A DNA stretch of 64,000 bases, taken from Symbiodinium natans. Taxonomy: Eukaryota; Sar; Dinophyceae; Suessiales; Symbiodiniaceae. Position 1 is the first letter of the stretch. Each line of letters begins with the position of its first letter. The stretch is from positions 1 through 64,000 of the forward strand of contig CAJNDS010000506.1 in the NCBI GenBank assembly GCA_905221605.1. Reading direction: 5' to 3'. Below, in pieces: positions 11,723 to 21,584 of this stretch. Under the pieces are notes generated by a model that saw nothing but the letters and a program-made list of their open reading frames with translations, was not told the origin of the DNA and did no database searches. Position numbers and translations under genes: made by a program.

Positions 11723-12299
11723 AAAAAAAAGAGAGGAGACGGTGGATGAAGGTAGTGAGACGGACTTTTTCTTTGATGATTCCTTCCACTTTCCTTTTCT
11801 TCTAAGAAAGGGAAGAGAGGAGAGGGTGTAAAGTGAATAGTGACTGAATGTAACACAGTTCCATGGTTCCTTGATCTTCTCCTGTTATCCGACCCCTTTT
11901 CTCCTCGACAACAGGAAGGGGTGATAAACCCTGGACTGTTCGCACAATCCTTGTATAACCGTTGAATGCACAACCCTAGACCATGAGCCCAAAAGCCATA
12001 AAATGTCACCTACTTTCTAGTAGCAATATGCATAATATAAAACGCAAGTACTCATTTGATAACTGTTAGTACTGTTGAAGTAAAACCCAAAGCAAGTCAT
12101 CACATTATACCTAAAGGTCCATGGCACATATATATATATATATGTGTGTGTATGTATGTATGTATATACATTTGCATATGCACATCTGCAAATAAACATA
12201 TATAAATATAAATATTAGATATGAATATGAATATAAATATAAATATAAATATAAACATATATATATATATAGATGGACATATGTATTTGTTAATTTCTG
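11723..12299. other. Transition region with TA-rich microsatellites
   Basis: The last purine/pyrimidine-type sequence ends near 11930. AT-rich DNA follows, with (TA)n and (GTAT)n runs at 12127-12175 and (TATAAA)n at 12200-12272. No gene is visible. This marks the change in sequence style between the left repeats and the telomere-motif-rich interior. Confidence 0.6.
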
Positions 12300-13150
12300 T
12301 GTTTGGGTTTAGGGTATAGGGTTTAGGATTTAGGGTTCAGGGTATATTCGCTATTTGTTTATTTCTCCACACAGACACACACGTGCATTGATGTATGTCT
12401 TTATTTCTAGGCGATATTTGCGTTTTTTTATGTGTGCATTGCAAAAGATTTTGATCAAATGGAGTTTATAGGGCTTCGGGTTCCTGATCTTGAGGTCAAC
12501 AGCGCCTACGATGGCGACATTACAGCACCCTGCCAAGAACCTTTGCAGCCGCAGCTAGCAGAAGCCCCCAGGACCCTATGCTGAAACCCTCATGTATTGT
12601 AGCGTTGAGGGTTTAGAGTGGCGGTTCATGGTTTCGGGTTTAGGCTTAAGCCTCAAGGTAATTATACACATAAGGGGAAACCATGAAACCAAATTAGATA
12701 CCCGCTCCATTCCGATAAGTTACTGGGGAAACTCGCAGAGTCCCGCGCTATCTCAAACCCAAGCCCCCCAAGTTGCTTCTGGTGTCCTTCTGAACACCAA
12801 GTTGCTTACACCCTAGACCCTAAACCCTAACCCTAAACCCTAAACCGTAAACCCTAAACCCCCAACCCGCATGTAGAGCAGGCCCACAGTGACATGTACT
12901 CCACGGCACAAGTAGATTAGCCACCCAAACCAAAACGGCGCCCCCCCTAAACCCCAAGCCCAAAACCCTCAACTGCACTTTGTCGGACTTTATCTGAAGG
13001 TCACGGGATCTAGCTTAATTAGTCTCTTGCATGTTTTTTGTCATCCTGCAGTGACGCTGACACTTCTATGAGGAGAGAGAGAGAGAGAGGGGTTTAGGGT
13101 TTAGGGTTTAGGGTTTAGGGTTTAGGGAGAGAGTGAAACCCTCAACTAGA
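12300..13150. other. First telomere-motif tracts; unresolved short islands
   Basis: TTTAGGG-like motifs begin at 12305. CCCTAAA runs lie at about 12811-12862 and TTTAGGG (6 copies) at 13090-13130 behind a short GA run. The islands between them (12460-12600, 12660-12800, 12865-13080) have short open frames but no motif I recognise. Confidence 0.5.
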
Positions 13151-13152
13151 CC

Positions 13153-13236
13153 AGCTACGAGGTGACCTGTATCAAGGGCGGCCTGACCGCCGACCCTTCT
13201 GCCTGCCTCCCAGCATGCCCGGTGGCCCAGTGGGTC
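13153..13236 (+). CDS. Cysteine-rich repeat protein, exon fragment (VTC type)
   Basis: The frame reads SYEVTCIKGGLTADPSACLP followed by ACPVAQWV. It matches the pattern [VA]TCxxGxLxxDxSxCxP seen again at 31062, 42889, 54686 and 58835 in this window. It sits between telomere-motif tracts. A likely acceptor CCAG precedes it. The donor is uncertain, because the frame ends at TAG inside GGGTCTAGGG. I infer it to be one module of a secreted or surface repeat protein; no function is assigned. Confidence 0.5.
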
Positions 13237-13539
13237 TAGGGTTCAGGGTTTGGAATTTAGGGTTCAGGGTTCAGGGTTTAGGGTTTAGGGTTTAGGGTGG
13301 GTTTACGGTCTAGGGTTGAGGGTGGGTTTAGGGTTTACTGTAGGGCTTAGGGCCGTTTAGGGCTCAGGGTTCCGAATCTCCACCCTGGAACTTGCAACGT
13401 AAGACTCTAGCCCATACTCAGAGGTTCCCGGGCACCACTAACCCCAACTATGTACTTACTTCTAAAGTACACTTATCATTGTGGTGTATCAGTACCCTTG
13501 AATCTTCCCTGATTTGGGCATTATTTTGGGCGCGCAAGG

Positions 13540-13672
13540 TCTCACGTCCTACACGGCCTCGCTCACGCTGGGCTCAGTGAACTACACGGTGGCGGCCCAA
13601 GCTTGTTATAAGGCTCGTTTTGCGGGCGGCTCTTGCAAGATAGAGCACGTAGCTACAATGGAGCCCAAAGCT
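13540..13672 (+). CDS. Cysteine-rich repeat protein, exon fragment
   Basis: The open + frame reads SYTASLTLGSVNYTVAAQAC, then YKARFAGGSCKIEHVATMEP. It has two cysteines and a G-S-V-N element like the SVN-type exons elsewhere. It is flanked on both sides by TTTAGGG. The boundaries are not resolved. Confidence 0.4.
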
Positions 13673-14410
13673 AGGGTTTAGGGTTTAGGGTTTAGGGCTT
13701 AGGGTTCTAGAACTACCAATCCGATCATGGAGGCTTTTGGTCGATAATCTTTCCACGCCCCGAACTCTTTGACTGTTTCACTGCAGTGCCGTACAGCTTA
13801 ACTCCAGTGTCGGTCGGTAGTGGCTGTAGTTCATCCGGGCATTTATGAGGGGTTCTATGATGAAGCTCACATGGCTCGAGAAGTGCAAGGGGGGCACTGT
13901 CCGAACCTAGGCATCGAGCTGGAAGCCTGTAGTTGAACACACCAAAGCGAGAGTTTAACAAGCAGTACTCGTACGGTGGACCATGAGCAAAGAATCGAGA
14001 TGAGCCTTCGCCGGCACAGAGGCAAACAGCCCAGACCCCTGCCCATTGGAAAGCTGACGGGGGAAATCCAGAGCCAGGTGAAAAAGGTTGACCTGCAAAG
14101 CAAGCATCATCCCTTGACAAGAACACCCTGAGGAGTCAAGCACCCCATTCCCTTAACCCTGTACTTCCACCCCAAGCCCGAAGGTAAGCCCCTGAGCCCC
14201 CTCGACCCTAATTCTCCCCCCCCCCCCCCTCCCCCCCAAACCAAAATCCCCAGCCCTGTGCAGGCCCCCATTAAGAAGAGAGGGTTTGGGGTTTAGGGCT
14301 TAGGGTTTGAGTTTAGGGTTTTTAGGGTTTTTAAGGGTTTTTTTAGGGTTTTTTAGGGCTTTTAGGGTTTTTTAGGGTTTTCTAGGGTTTTTAGGGTTTT
14401 TAGGGGGCTT
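13673..14410. other. Mixed island between TTTAGGG tracts
   Basis: TTTAGGG tracts lie at 13675-13705 and 14283-14405; the latter is degenerate, with T-runs of varying length. The 13725-14140 island is open on the minus strand for 133 codons. It also holds a + strand fragment KCKGGTVRT (about 13887-13915), which resembles CKGGTVRP at 34283, so I prefer a broken + strand cysteine-rich exon. The minus frame shows no motif. Confidence 0.35.
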
Positions 14411-14538
14411 AGAGCTTCGGGGAGATTGGGGCTCCGGCCGAGGTGAGCCCTGCGAGTCGCATGGCGGAGGGCGGCAACGAGACCCAGCAGTGTTCCGCAC
14501 TTTGGCCGCAGCTCTTCTTCGGCCTTTGCCAAACAATG

Positions 14539-14569
<31 letters not shown>

Positions 14570-15130
14570 ATATATATATATGGATATGTATATATATATA
14601 TATATATATGTATGTATATGTATGTAGAAAATATATGTATATAGATTGTAGACATACTTATTTTTGATGTATTTCTACATACACACACATATATATATAT
14701 ATAGCAATAAATATTAAATCTGTGAATATATATATATATATATATATGTGTATTGTTTTTTTATCAGTTTATGTAGTATAAATATTAATATCCATAGGTG
14801 TATGTAAAACATGTGCACTTGAATTCTGTACGGTTTCGAGTTTAGGGCCCCTCCCCCCCCCCCAAAAAAAAAAAATAAAAATAAAACATCGATGGGCCGT
14901 CTTGTGACCGAACCCGTTTCAAAACGGGTTCGATCCAAGGGTTCGGGTCTCGTGCGTCGTCGTGTGGGCTACTAGCAGGTGCTTCGGGTCTGTAAATCTC
15001 CCCTTCCCCGCCCCCCTTCCCCGCCCCCCACCCCCCAACCCACCCGTACCCCTTGAAAACCTTCCATCCCTTCGATTCCTAAACCCTAAACCCCCTAAAC
15101 CCGAAACCCTAAACCCTAAACCCAGGCCCT
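14411..15130. other. Exon-like island, then TA microsatellites
   Basis: 14411-14535 is open on + ([20 protein letters not shown]) and could be another cysteine-rich exon. 14536-14760 is (TA)n/(GTATA)n microsatellite. 14840-15130 has C tracts and CCCTAAA runs. No firm gene call. Confidence 0.4.
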
Positions 15131-17000
15131 CGGTCCTGAGCACGAGGGAACGATGTCGGCCTGGAGCCTGTTTGGGAGCTTCGGGGCGCTGGGCTTCCGG
15201 GTTTCTGTCATGGCTTCCCCTCCTACCTCCCGTCTATACTACCTTTGGGGTTTAGGGTTTGGGGTTTAGGGTTACTACCCCCCCCCCCCCCCTCTATACA
15301 GTAGAGAGGGGGGTAGTAGGGGAAGCCATGTTTCTAGGGTATGAACGCCCACCGTTCTGTAGGTTACCCGAGAACGCCATAAGGGTGGGCAGAATCAGAA
15401 CACCCTAAACCCTAAAGCCTACACGCTAGCGGGCTTGCAGTTCTGAAAGTAACCCTAAACACTAGACCCTCAACCCTAAACCCTAAACCCTAAACCCTAA
15501 ACCCTAAACCCTAAACCCTATAAGAACCCCAGGGTTTTGGGTTTCAGTCCGCTGCGCCGGAGGGCATTCTCAGTCATTTCGTATGGGCTTCCCAGGAGAG
15601 CTCTGCGGTTTAGTGCTTAGGGTCAGGGTTTAGGGTTTAGGGTTTAGGGTTTTAGGGTTTTAGGCTTTTAGGCTTTTAGGGTTTTAGGCTTTTAGGGTTT
15701 TGGGGTTTTAGGGTTTTGGGGTTTTGGGGTTTTCGGGTTTAGGGACACATATCCGTGTGGCTCTCAAGACTGATGGGCCCACAAAAAGGATCCTGGGGTC
15801 TGGTTTGGGGTTTAGGGTTTAGGGTTTAGGGTTTAGGGTTTGGGGTTTAGGGTTTAGGCTTTAGGCTTTAGGCTTTAAATACCCTTTATATATCCCATTA
15901 AATGCCCTATAAACCCCAAGGGCCCAAGGGCCCCATACTTCAGAGTTGGTCAAAGAAGCTGAGGGGCCATATGAAGCAGGGTTTACATTTCTGTTTTTGG
16001 TGAGTGTATATAAGGTTCCTCTTTAATATTTGTGAGTGTATATACCTGGTGTCCTTTTGGGGGTACAAGAAATATATACCCTACTTCATATAAAGAGGCC
16101 ATGTACCCTTAGATGAAGAGGGCCTCCCCCTTTAAACTACTCCTCATATGGCGCTGATATTCGTTTGGGGATCTTTAAAACGGTTTCCAAAAACCCCAGA
16201 TTACAACCTAAACCCTAAAAACCCTAAAAACCCAAAAACAACCCTAAAAACCCTAAAAACCCTAAAAGGATCCTTTGATGAAGAGAGTTTGCGGCGGGGA
16301 GTTCGACAGATTCATGTGGCCAGGCATCCCCAGGCTCTAGAGTTTTTAGGGTTTACGGTTTAGAGTTTAGGGTTTAGGGTAGTTGCAGGGTCTTTTGAGG
16401 CAATTTGGGCCGTTCAGGGTTCAGGGCTTTGGGTTTAGGATTTTGGGGTTCAGGACAGGTAGGCTCGCTTTGCCAAGCCTTTCCTGCCTTGCACGGCAGC
16501 TGAGGTTTCTTGCCGTTCGGACCTTAGCAACTTTTTGTTGCCAGGGGCACTTGCTGATGTAGAGTCACGAGGATCAGTGAGCATCGAGGAGGATCGTGCA
16601 CTTGTAGAAGCTGTTACATCAGGGGTTCCCCTACTATTTAAGGATACTTAAGCCTAATTAAGGTTACTTAAGGGGGGAATCCCCTACTACTTAGGGATAA
16701 TTAAGCCTAACTAAGGTTACTTAAGGGGGGGAACCTACAGGGGGGCCGCATAGAGGGGGAAGTAGGGAAACCCATGATTCCAGCCGATCCTTGACATGTT
16801 GCGGAGCGTGTTCCCCTAAACCCTGAACCCTAAACCCTAAACCCTAAACCCTAAACCCTACACCCTAAACTAGGCGTATTCCACCTGTCCAGCCGAGGAT
16901 CTGGTGTTGTGCCGGGGGCCCAGCCCAGCACCATTCAGGGTTTAGGGTCCAGGGTTCACGGTCCAGGGTTTAGGGTTTAGGGTTCAGGGCTTAGGGTTCA
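15131..17000. other. Telomere-motif tracts and hairpin elements, no firm gene
   Basis: CCCTAAA runs lie at 15464-15522 and 16814-16872. TTTAGGG runs lie at 15246-15272, 15622-15740, 15800-15875 and 16930-17000. A hairpin at 15209-15335 is formed by ATGGCTTCCCCTCCTACC and its inverted partner GGGTAGTAGGGGAAGCCAT. A duplicated palindromic unit lies at 16622-16740 (CCCCTACTATTTAAGGATAC and relatives). The islands at 16480-16620 and 16873-16935 are GC-rich and may be exons, but no motif was recognised. Confidence 0.45.
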
Positions 17001-17110
17001 GGGTACTCGAAGCAACCCGAAACACCGTGCTCCGCAGTCACTTTGGCTCAGAGCCACGTCGAATTCAAGCTCCACTCCCGCCACTCTTGCTGTCCTTCCT
17101 CCCATCTCTT

Positions 17111-17120
17111 TCCAGTTGCC
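17111..17120 (+). promoter_or_regulatory. Candidate spliced-leader acceptor upstream of KH gene start
   Basis: A pyrimidine-rich stretch (TCCTCCCATCTCTTTCCAG) ends in AG at 17113-17114, six bases before the ATG at 17121. Dinoflagellate nuclear mRNAs receive a trans-spliced leader at such a site. This is inference from position only. Confidence 0.3.
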
Positions 17121-20100
17121 ATGTCTGCCTGTCGGCTTCGGAAACCGGCGGTGCCTCGCGACGTGTTCACCTGGGTGTGCGGCCAGCAGGTGAAGGCGAC
17201 TCACTTACGCCAAAAGTTGGCCTTTAAACTTTCTTGGGCTTCCTTACTTAGTAGGAATAATCAATTTTTACCCTGTTTTCCCTTGGTTATTGGAGAAGTA
17301 AGGTGAAGAACACCTTCTTGGATGTGCGTCCCGAGCACTCTTCCTCCAACGAGTCCACCCTGACTGCAGAGGCAATGACCTGCCTGGAGTTCACAAGGTG
17401 CAGCGAAGCGCTCTCGAGCAGCTCCAGTAGCCAGGACCCAGAGCAGGGCCGCCCTGATTCTTTTTTTATTTTTCAGGGCTTAGGTTGCCTGATAAGCTCC
17501 TTTAAAATCAAGCAGGGCACCCTTTTTCATTCCTAAACCCTAAACCCTAAACCCTAAACCCTAAACCCTAAACCCTAAACCCTGAATTGCTCTTGGACCC
17601 AGGTAGCCATGGTAGCCATGGTGCAGGGCAGGAGAACCTCCCTCTCGACGTCGAGCTCCCAAGCCCCCTGCTGACCTTGTCAACGCTCGGGGAGGCCTGG
17701 CAGCCGGACCCAGCCGGTGGCTGCTTCGTAGTAGAGGGAGTATCCTTTAAACCTTTTTTTGGGGTACTAACTCTATTTCCTATATAATACCTTTAGCCTT
17801 GTTAGGGTATTCTATTCCCTATAGAATCCCAAAAGGTCCTTTGACTCCCCGAAAATGCTGGACAACTTAAGGCTGTATGGGCCCAGTAGTGGAGCCGCTT
17901 TGCTCGCAAGACGTGAACCTCCACCTCGCAATGCACCAAGAGCTCCCCAGATGCGCACAGTGGCAGTGCACATGGGGGTTTACGAACTTAGGGGGGCCCC
18001 TAGTACAGGCCCCCAAATTGTGGAATTCCCTTGCAATAAGGACCCCAATACGGCCCCTAATACCGTAGACCCCCATATTCCTCTCTCTACATGACGCCTC
18101 AGCGGCTCCCTTCAGAAAATCCCCCTCTTGAACAGCAAAAGGCCTCCCACCGTTTCCGTTGTTTTCACTTGGGAACCTACTCGTAGTCAGCTAGGTAGGC
18201 ACTTGGGAGATTTCATATGTTCCTTTGTTGGGTTTAAGAGAATCATATGCAGGAATATTTGTCAGAGGGTTTTTAGGAGGGCCAGCCTAGTCAGGCTCCT
18301 GACAGCGATTCAGAGGATGCCTTCGCTGCCCTTCACAGACATGGTCCTTGGATCCCAGGCCCGCATCGAGTTGCCGCTGCTTCCCCTGCTGCCGGAGGCT
18401 TGGTGACAGCCCAGGGGGTACCCTTTGCCCTTGTTTTGTTGGGGGGTTCCAGGTTCCCTTCCCTTGCAAAGTCAGCAGCCCTTGTTGTAAGATGGTTCCT
18501 GGGCTGCCGAGGAGGTCGCAGGATCTCCCGTGCTGAGCACATGTCCCGGGCAATGGGAAGCAGGCTACGGCCCCTGGCAGCCCGAGCCTGGTGCCATCGA
18601 GCCGCCCATCGGCGACTCGGACAAGGCCTCGCCACTCTCAGCCAGTCCCCGCCGCGTACATGTCGAGGGCCTGACCACCCATGGCGGCGTGGATGCGGCG
18701 GCGGCGAAGATGAAGCCAGCGAAGAAGCACAACCCGGCGAACAAAATCTGGTGCCACTTCTTCATTGACCCCATGATGCGCCGGAATGGCTTCGACGTCA
18801 ACAAGAAGCCGCTAGGATTTTCCCCCTGTGTTGAGGGGTTCGGTTCCTTCATGCTTGTTGCATGGTGCTTATAAAGCCCTTTAAAAGCAAACATCCTCTT
18901 CTTTGCTTGGTTACCGGAGAACTGAGGCTCATAGGCCATGGCGGCTCGAACACAAAGCGCATCTACGAGGACCTACGGGTAGTTCTATGGGCCCTTAATG
19001 TGGTCCCTTATTGAAAGGGCTCTGAAGTATGGGTTGTATAGGGAATAGAACTTCTATTCCAAAACCCTAAACCCTAAACCCTAAACCCTAAACCCTAAAC
19101 CCTAAACCCTAAACCCTAAACCCTAAACCCTAAACCCTAAACCCTAAACCCTAAACCCTAAACCCTAAACCCTAAACCAACTACCCGAAGAAAGGAGACC
19201 GGAGCCAAGATCCGCCTCCGCGGCCGCGGCAGTGGGCACATTGAGGGCCGTGGCGAAGCCCCGGCGCCAAGACGCGCTGTTGGGTTTAGGGTTTAGGGCC
19301 GTTTAGGATTTAGGGTTTAGGGTTTAGGGTCTAGGGTTTAGGGTTTAGGGTTTAGGGTTTTGAACTCTCTTGTTAAAAGTTGCGTAAGGTCTGCGTTTGC
19401 GGCTGTTTTGTTGGTCGACCTGTCTGTATAAAAGAATAGATAGGGAGTCAGAGACAGAGAGACACATGTGTACATGTGTATATATATATATATACATGTA
19501 CATATACATATATATATATACATATTATGCAACCGCCTAAGCATCGCAAAACACCCTAAACCCTAAAGCCCTAAACCCTAAATCCATTTCGAGTTGTAGA
19601 AAGATAAGGACCCCCGAAGCATGTAAACTATGCACACGTCTATTGATTAAATTGCAATGTCATGATTCACGAACTTCTCTGTGTGTCTGTATTGATAGGC
19701 TGAATAATTCCACAAGTCATAGAGGATGGGCGAGGGACAATTCAAACATTCCGTTTAACTCCGAGTTCCCAAAAAAGTTACACAAAATCCAGAAGTTGCA
19801 AGAATCCAAAGCTATGTGCAAGATGGGATTGGGTACACCTGCCCATTCAGGGAAACGGTTTCAATTTTTCCGAGATCCCTGATGCCCAATTTCCAAAAAA
19901 ATCAACAATGTCGGAACCATGTCCACGGCCCAAAATCAACAAGCCAACAAAACGAATGCTTTTAATCTGTCCAAGCAAATGATAAAACTAAATCCAAAAC
20001 TCACGATAATCCCAACCACCGGGTTGGAAGACTGCTTCGGTCCACAAATATCCGGAAATTACAGCGCGCCTGGTTGGAAGACTGTTTTGGCCCACACAAA

Positions 20101-21584
20101 GCCCAGAAATTGCAGCCCGCCTGGCTGGAAGACTGTTTTGGTGCACCATGACCCCATTGCCTATCCCCACCTTAATTAATAAGGGACCATCCGCAGAAGA
20201 GATGTTTTGGGTTCAGAGGTTTGTGGTTTAGGGTTTATGTAAGAGGGCTTGTAAGCGCAGCTGAGGTGCCTCTGATGCTGGCAGTCACCTCGGACCTCTC
20301 GAACCAAGACAACTTCCTGGTCGCGATGCAGCAGTCGGCCAAGCTGCTCGATCGTGTGACCGGCAGATACCCAGACTCCTGGGCTGATACCCAGAGTAGG
20401 CCCTCATTCACTTTTTTTTCGGGTTTGGGGGTTTAGGGTTTAGGGCAAGAGCTAGGACCCGGAGTAGGCCCTTGTTTATTTATTTTTTGGGGTTGGGGTT
20501 CCCTCATAATCCCCTCAAAACCAAAAAGGGCGCCCTTTTCGTTCCAAGGTGACTCCTGGGTCTAGTATGGTACCCATCTTGGGATTCATTCTATGGAGGT
20601 TTCAGCAGGGGTTGTAAGCACCCATGAACCTCCAAGTATGGTCCCTGAATCCGATAAGATACCCAACAGTCCACTGGAGGTCAGTGTCCCCCCCCAAGAA
20701 AAAATGTATATCCTCATTAACTGTAGCCTTGGACCCCTAAGGTTGTACTGTTGGGTTTGGGGGCCCTTTTAAAGACGCTCTAAGCCAAAGTAGGGGCCAT
20801 ATACGAGCATATGAATGGAACCTTTGAGGTGTACAACCTCAGGGGGACCTTGAGAGCTCTTAGGATAGTTACATGGTCCTTTGGTATGAGCCCTTAAACG
20901 GAGCAGACATCAGAACCCTTTAAAGGAGGTTAGGGGCCATATTTAGAGATCCTCTCAACCAGGGAATATAGGGGGCCATATAAGGAGTATATTAAGGGAA
21001 CCTTTGACGGGCGAGTCTTAATCCCTTGAAATCCAGCCGAGGATTTCTGCAAGGTTAACATACCCCTAAACCCTAAACCCTAAACCCTAAACCCTGAACC
21101 CTGAACCCTGAACCCTAAACCCTAAACCCCAAACCCTAAACCCTAAACCCTAAGCCCTGAACCCTAAACCCAAGCAACTCAGAGCCTAAACCCGAAACCC
21201 TAAACCCCAAACCCTAAACCCTAAACCCTAAGCCCTGAACCCTAAACCCAAGCAACTCAGAGCCTAAACCCGAAACCCTAAACCCTCAACCCTAAACCCT
21301 AAAACCTAAACCCTGAACCCTAAACCCTAAACCTATATACCCCAAATCCAGCCGAGGAGTTCTGCAAGGTCTACGGCATCCCGCCGCCCACAACGGCGCT
21401 CTTCTGGATCGGCGAGCTGAGCCCCGAAGCTCTGAGTTGCTTGGGTTTAGGGTTTCGGGTTTAGGGTTAAGGGTTTAGGGTTTGGGTTTTGGGTTTTGGG
21501 GTTATTGGAGAAGAAAGGTTGCTGGAGCTGGACCACGGACGGCAGAGTGCAGAGTCTTGGCAGCCCCAGTGGAATACACTTTAA
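17121..21584 (+). CDS. KH-domain RNA-binding protein, about 12 exons
   Basis: Exons by hand: 17121-17189, 17303-17441, 17603-17731, 17890-about 17974, an unresolved exon near 18094-18170, 18295-18415, 18492-18815, 18935-18978, 19198-19263, 20266-20362, 21352-21435 and 21514-21584 (stop TAA). The joined frame carries a long Ser/Pro-rich N-terminal part, then a KH core. NKIWCHFFIDPMMRRNGFDV precedes KKPLGHGGSNTKRIYEDL, which contains the GxxG loop (GHGG). TGAKIRLRGRGSGHIEGRGE follows, then EAPVPLMLAVTSDLSNQD, spread over four exons. The layout resembles the SF1/KHDC4-like KH family (mRNA processing). Introns use GT, GC (after 19263 and 20362) and GA (after 18815) donors with AG acceptors, typical of dinoflagellates. 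Introns hold telomere arrays and hairpin elements. The exon 4/5 junction is not solved; the simplest join gives a stop there. Confidence 0.8.
17442..17602 (+). mobile_element. KH intron 2: dispersed intron element with CCCTAAA array inside
   Basis: The intron is flanked by the direct repeat GACCCAG (17435-17441 and 17596-17602), like a target-site duplication used at the splice junction. Its body aligns by eye with element family 1 (see 20452, 36419, 45545). Shared blocks are AGTAGGCC-like at the left, a T-rich tract, CTCCTTTAAAATCAAGCAGG, and CACCCTTTTTCATTC. Seven CCCTAAA units (17534-17583) then interrupt it before the right end. Confidence 0.6.
17535..17584 (-). repeat. CCCTAAA array, 7 copies
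   Basis: Perfect heptamers lie immediately upstream of KH exon 3, within the intron. Confidence 0.95.
17975..18093 (+). mobile_element. Hairpin intron element, family 3
   Basis: It begins GGGGGTTTACGAACTTAGGG and ends ATACCGTAGACCCCC, with complementary arms (GGGGGTTTACG against CGTAGACCCCC). It resembles the units at 32198, 32556, 35698 and 45971. It separates two KH-gene exons. Confidence 0.55.
19062..19178 (-). repeat. CCCTAAA array, about 16 copies, in KH intron
   Basis: An almost perfect heptamer run ends 20 bp before the exon coding TGAKIRLRGRGSG. The same exon is followed by TTTAGGG copies at 19280-19360. Confidence 0.95.
19264..20265 (+). other. Largest KH intron (GC-AG)
   Basis: It starts with GCGCCA, a GC donor, and ends CAGCTGAG. 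Joining at these sites gives GEAP|VPLMLAVT in frame, as expected for this KH type. Contents are TTTAGGG at 19279-19362, a TA microsatellite at 19476-19525, a few CCCTAAA at 19552-19583, and AT-rich sequence. Three 50-55-bp units with TTGGAAGACTG lie at about 20018-20150. A gene within the intron is not evident. Confidence 0.6.
20452..20565 (+). mobile_element. Family 1 element (CTAGGACCCGGAGTA ends), 114 bp
   Basis: The left end is CTAGGACCCGGAGTAGGCCC and the right end is GGTGACTCCTGGGTCTAG. The reverse complement of the right end (CTAGACCCAGGAGTC) matches the left end imperfectly over about 15 bp. It lies in KH intron 10, next to a truncated second copy at about 20385-20445 that runs into TTTAGGG. 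Other copies are at 36419, 45545 and 55133. Confidence 0.65.
21064..21340 (-). repeat. CCCTAAA-type array with captured exon-end sequence
   Basis: CCCTAAA, CCCTGAA and CCCGAAA heptamers are interrupted twice (21164-21185 and 21242-21263) by a 22-bp segment. The segment is the exact reverse complement of the KH exon 11 / intron junction at 21429-21450. The two interruptions are 78 bp apart and part of a tandem duplication. Confidence 0.85.

Noticed and set aside
11590-12009. 139-codon minus-strand frame
   Set aside because: Mostly poly Ser-Leu from the GA microsatellite.
13725-14126. 133-codon minus-strand frame
   Set aside because: No motif; the + strand carries a KCKGGTVRT scrap similar to another cysteine-rich exon, which fits the strand of all other genes.
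19062-19178. True chromosome end
   Set aside because: Arrays are short, in both orientations, internal to genes and variant-rich; a telomere would be terminal and one-directional.
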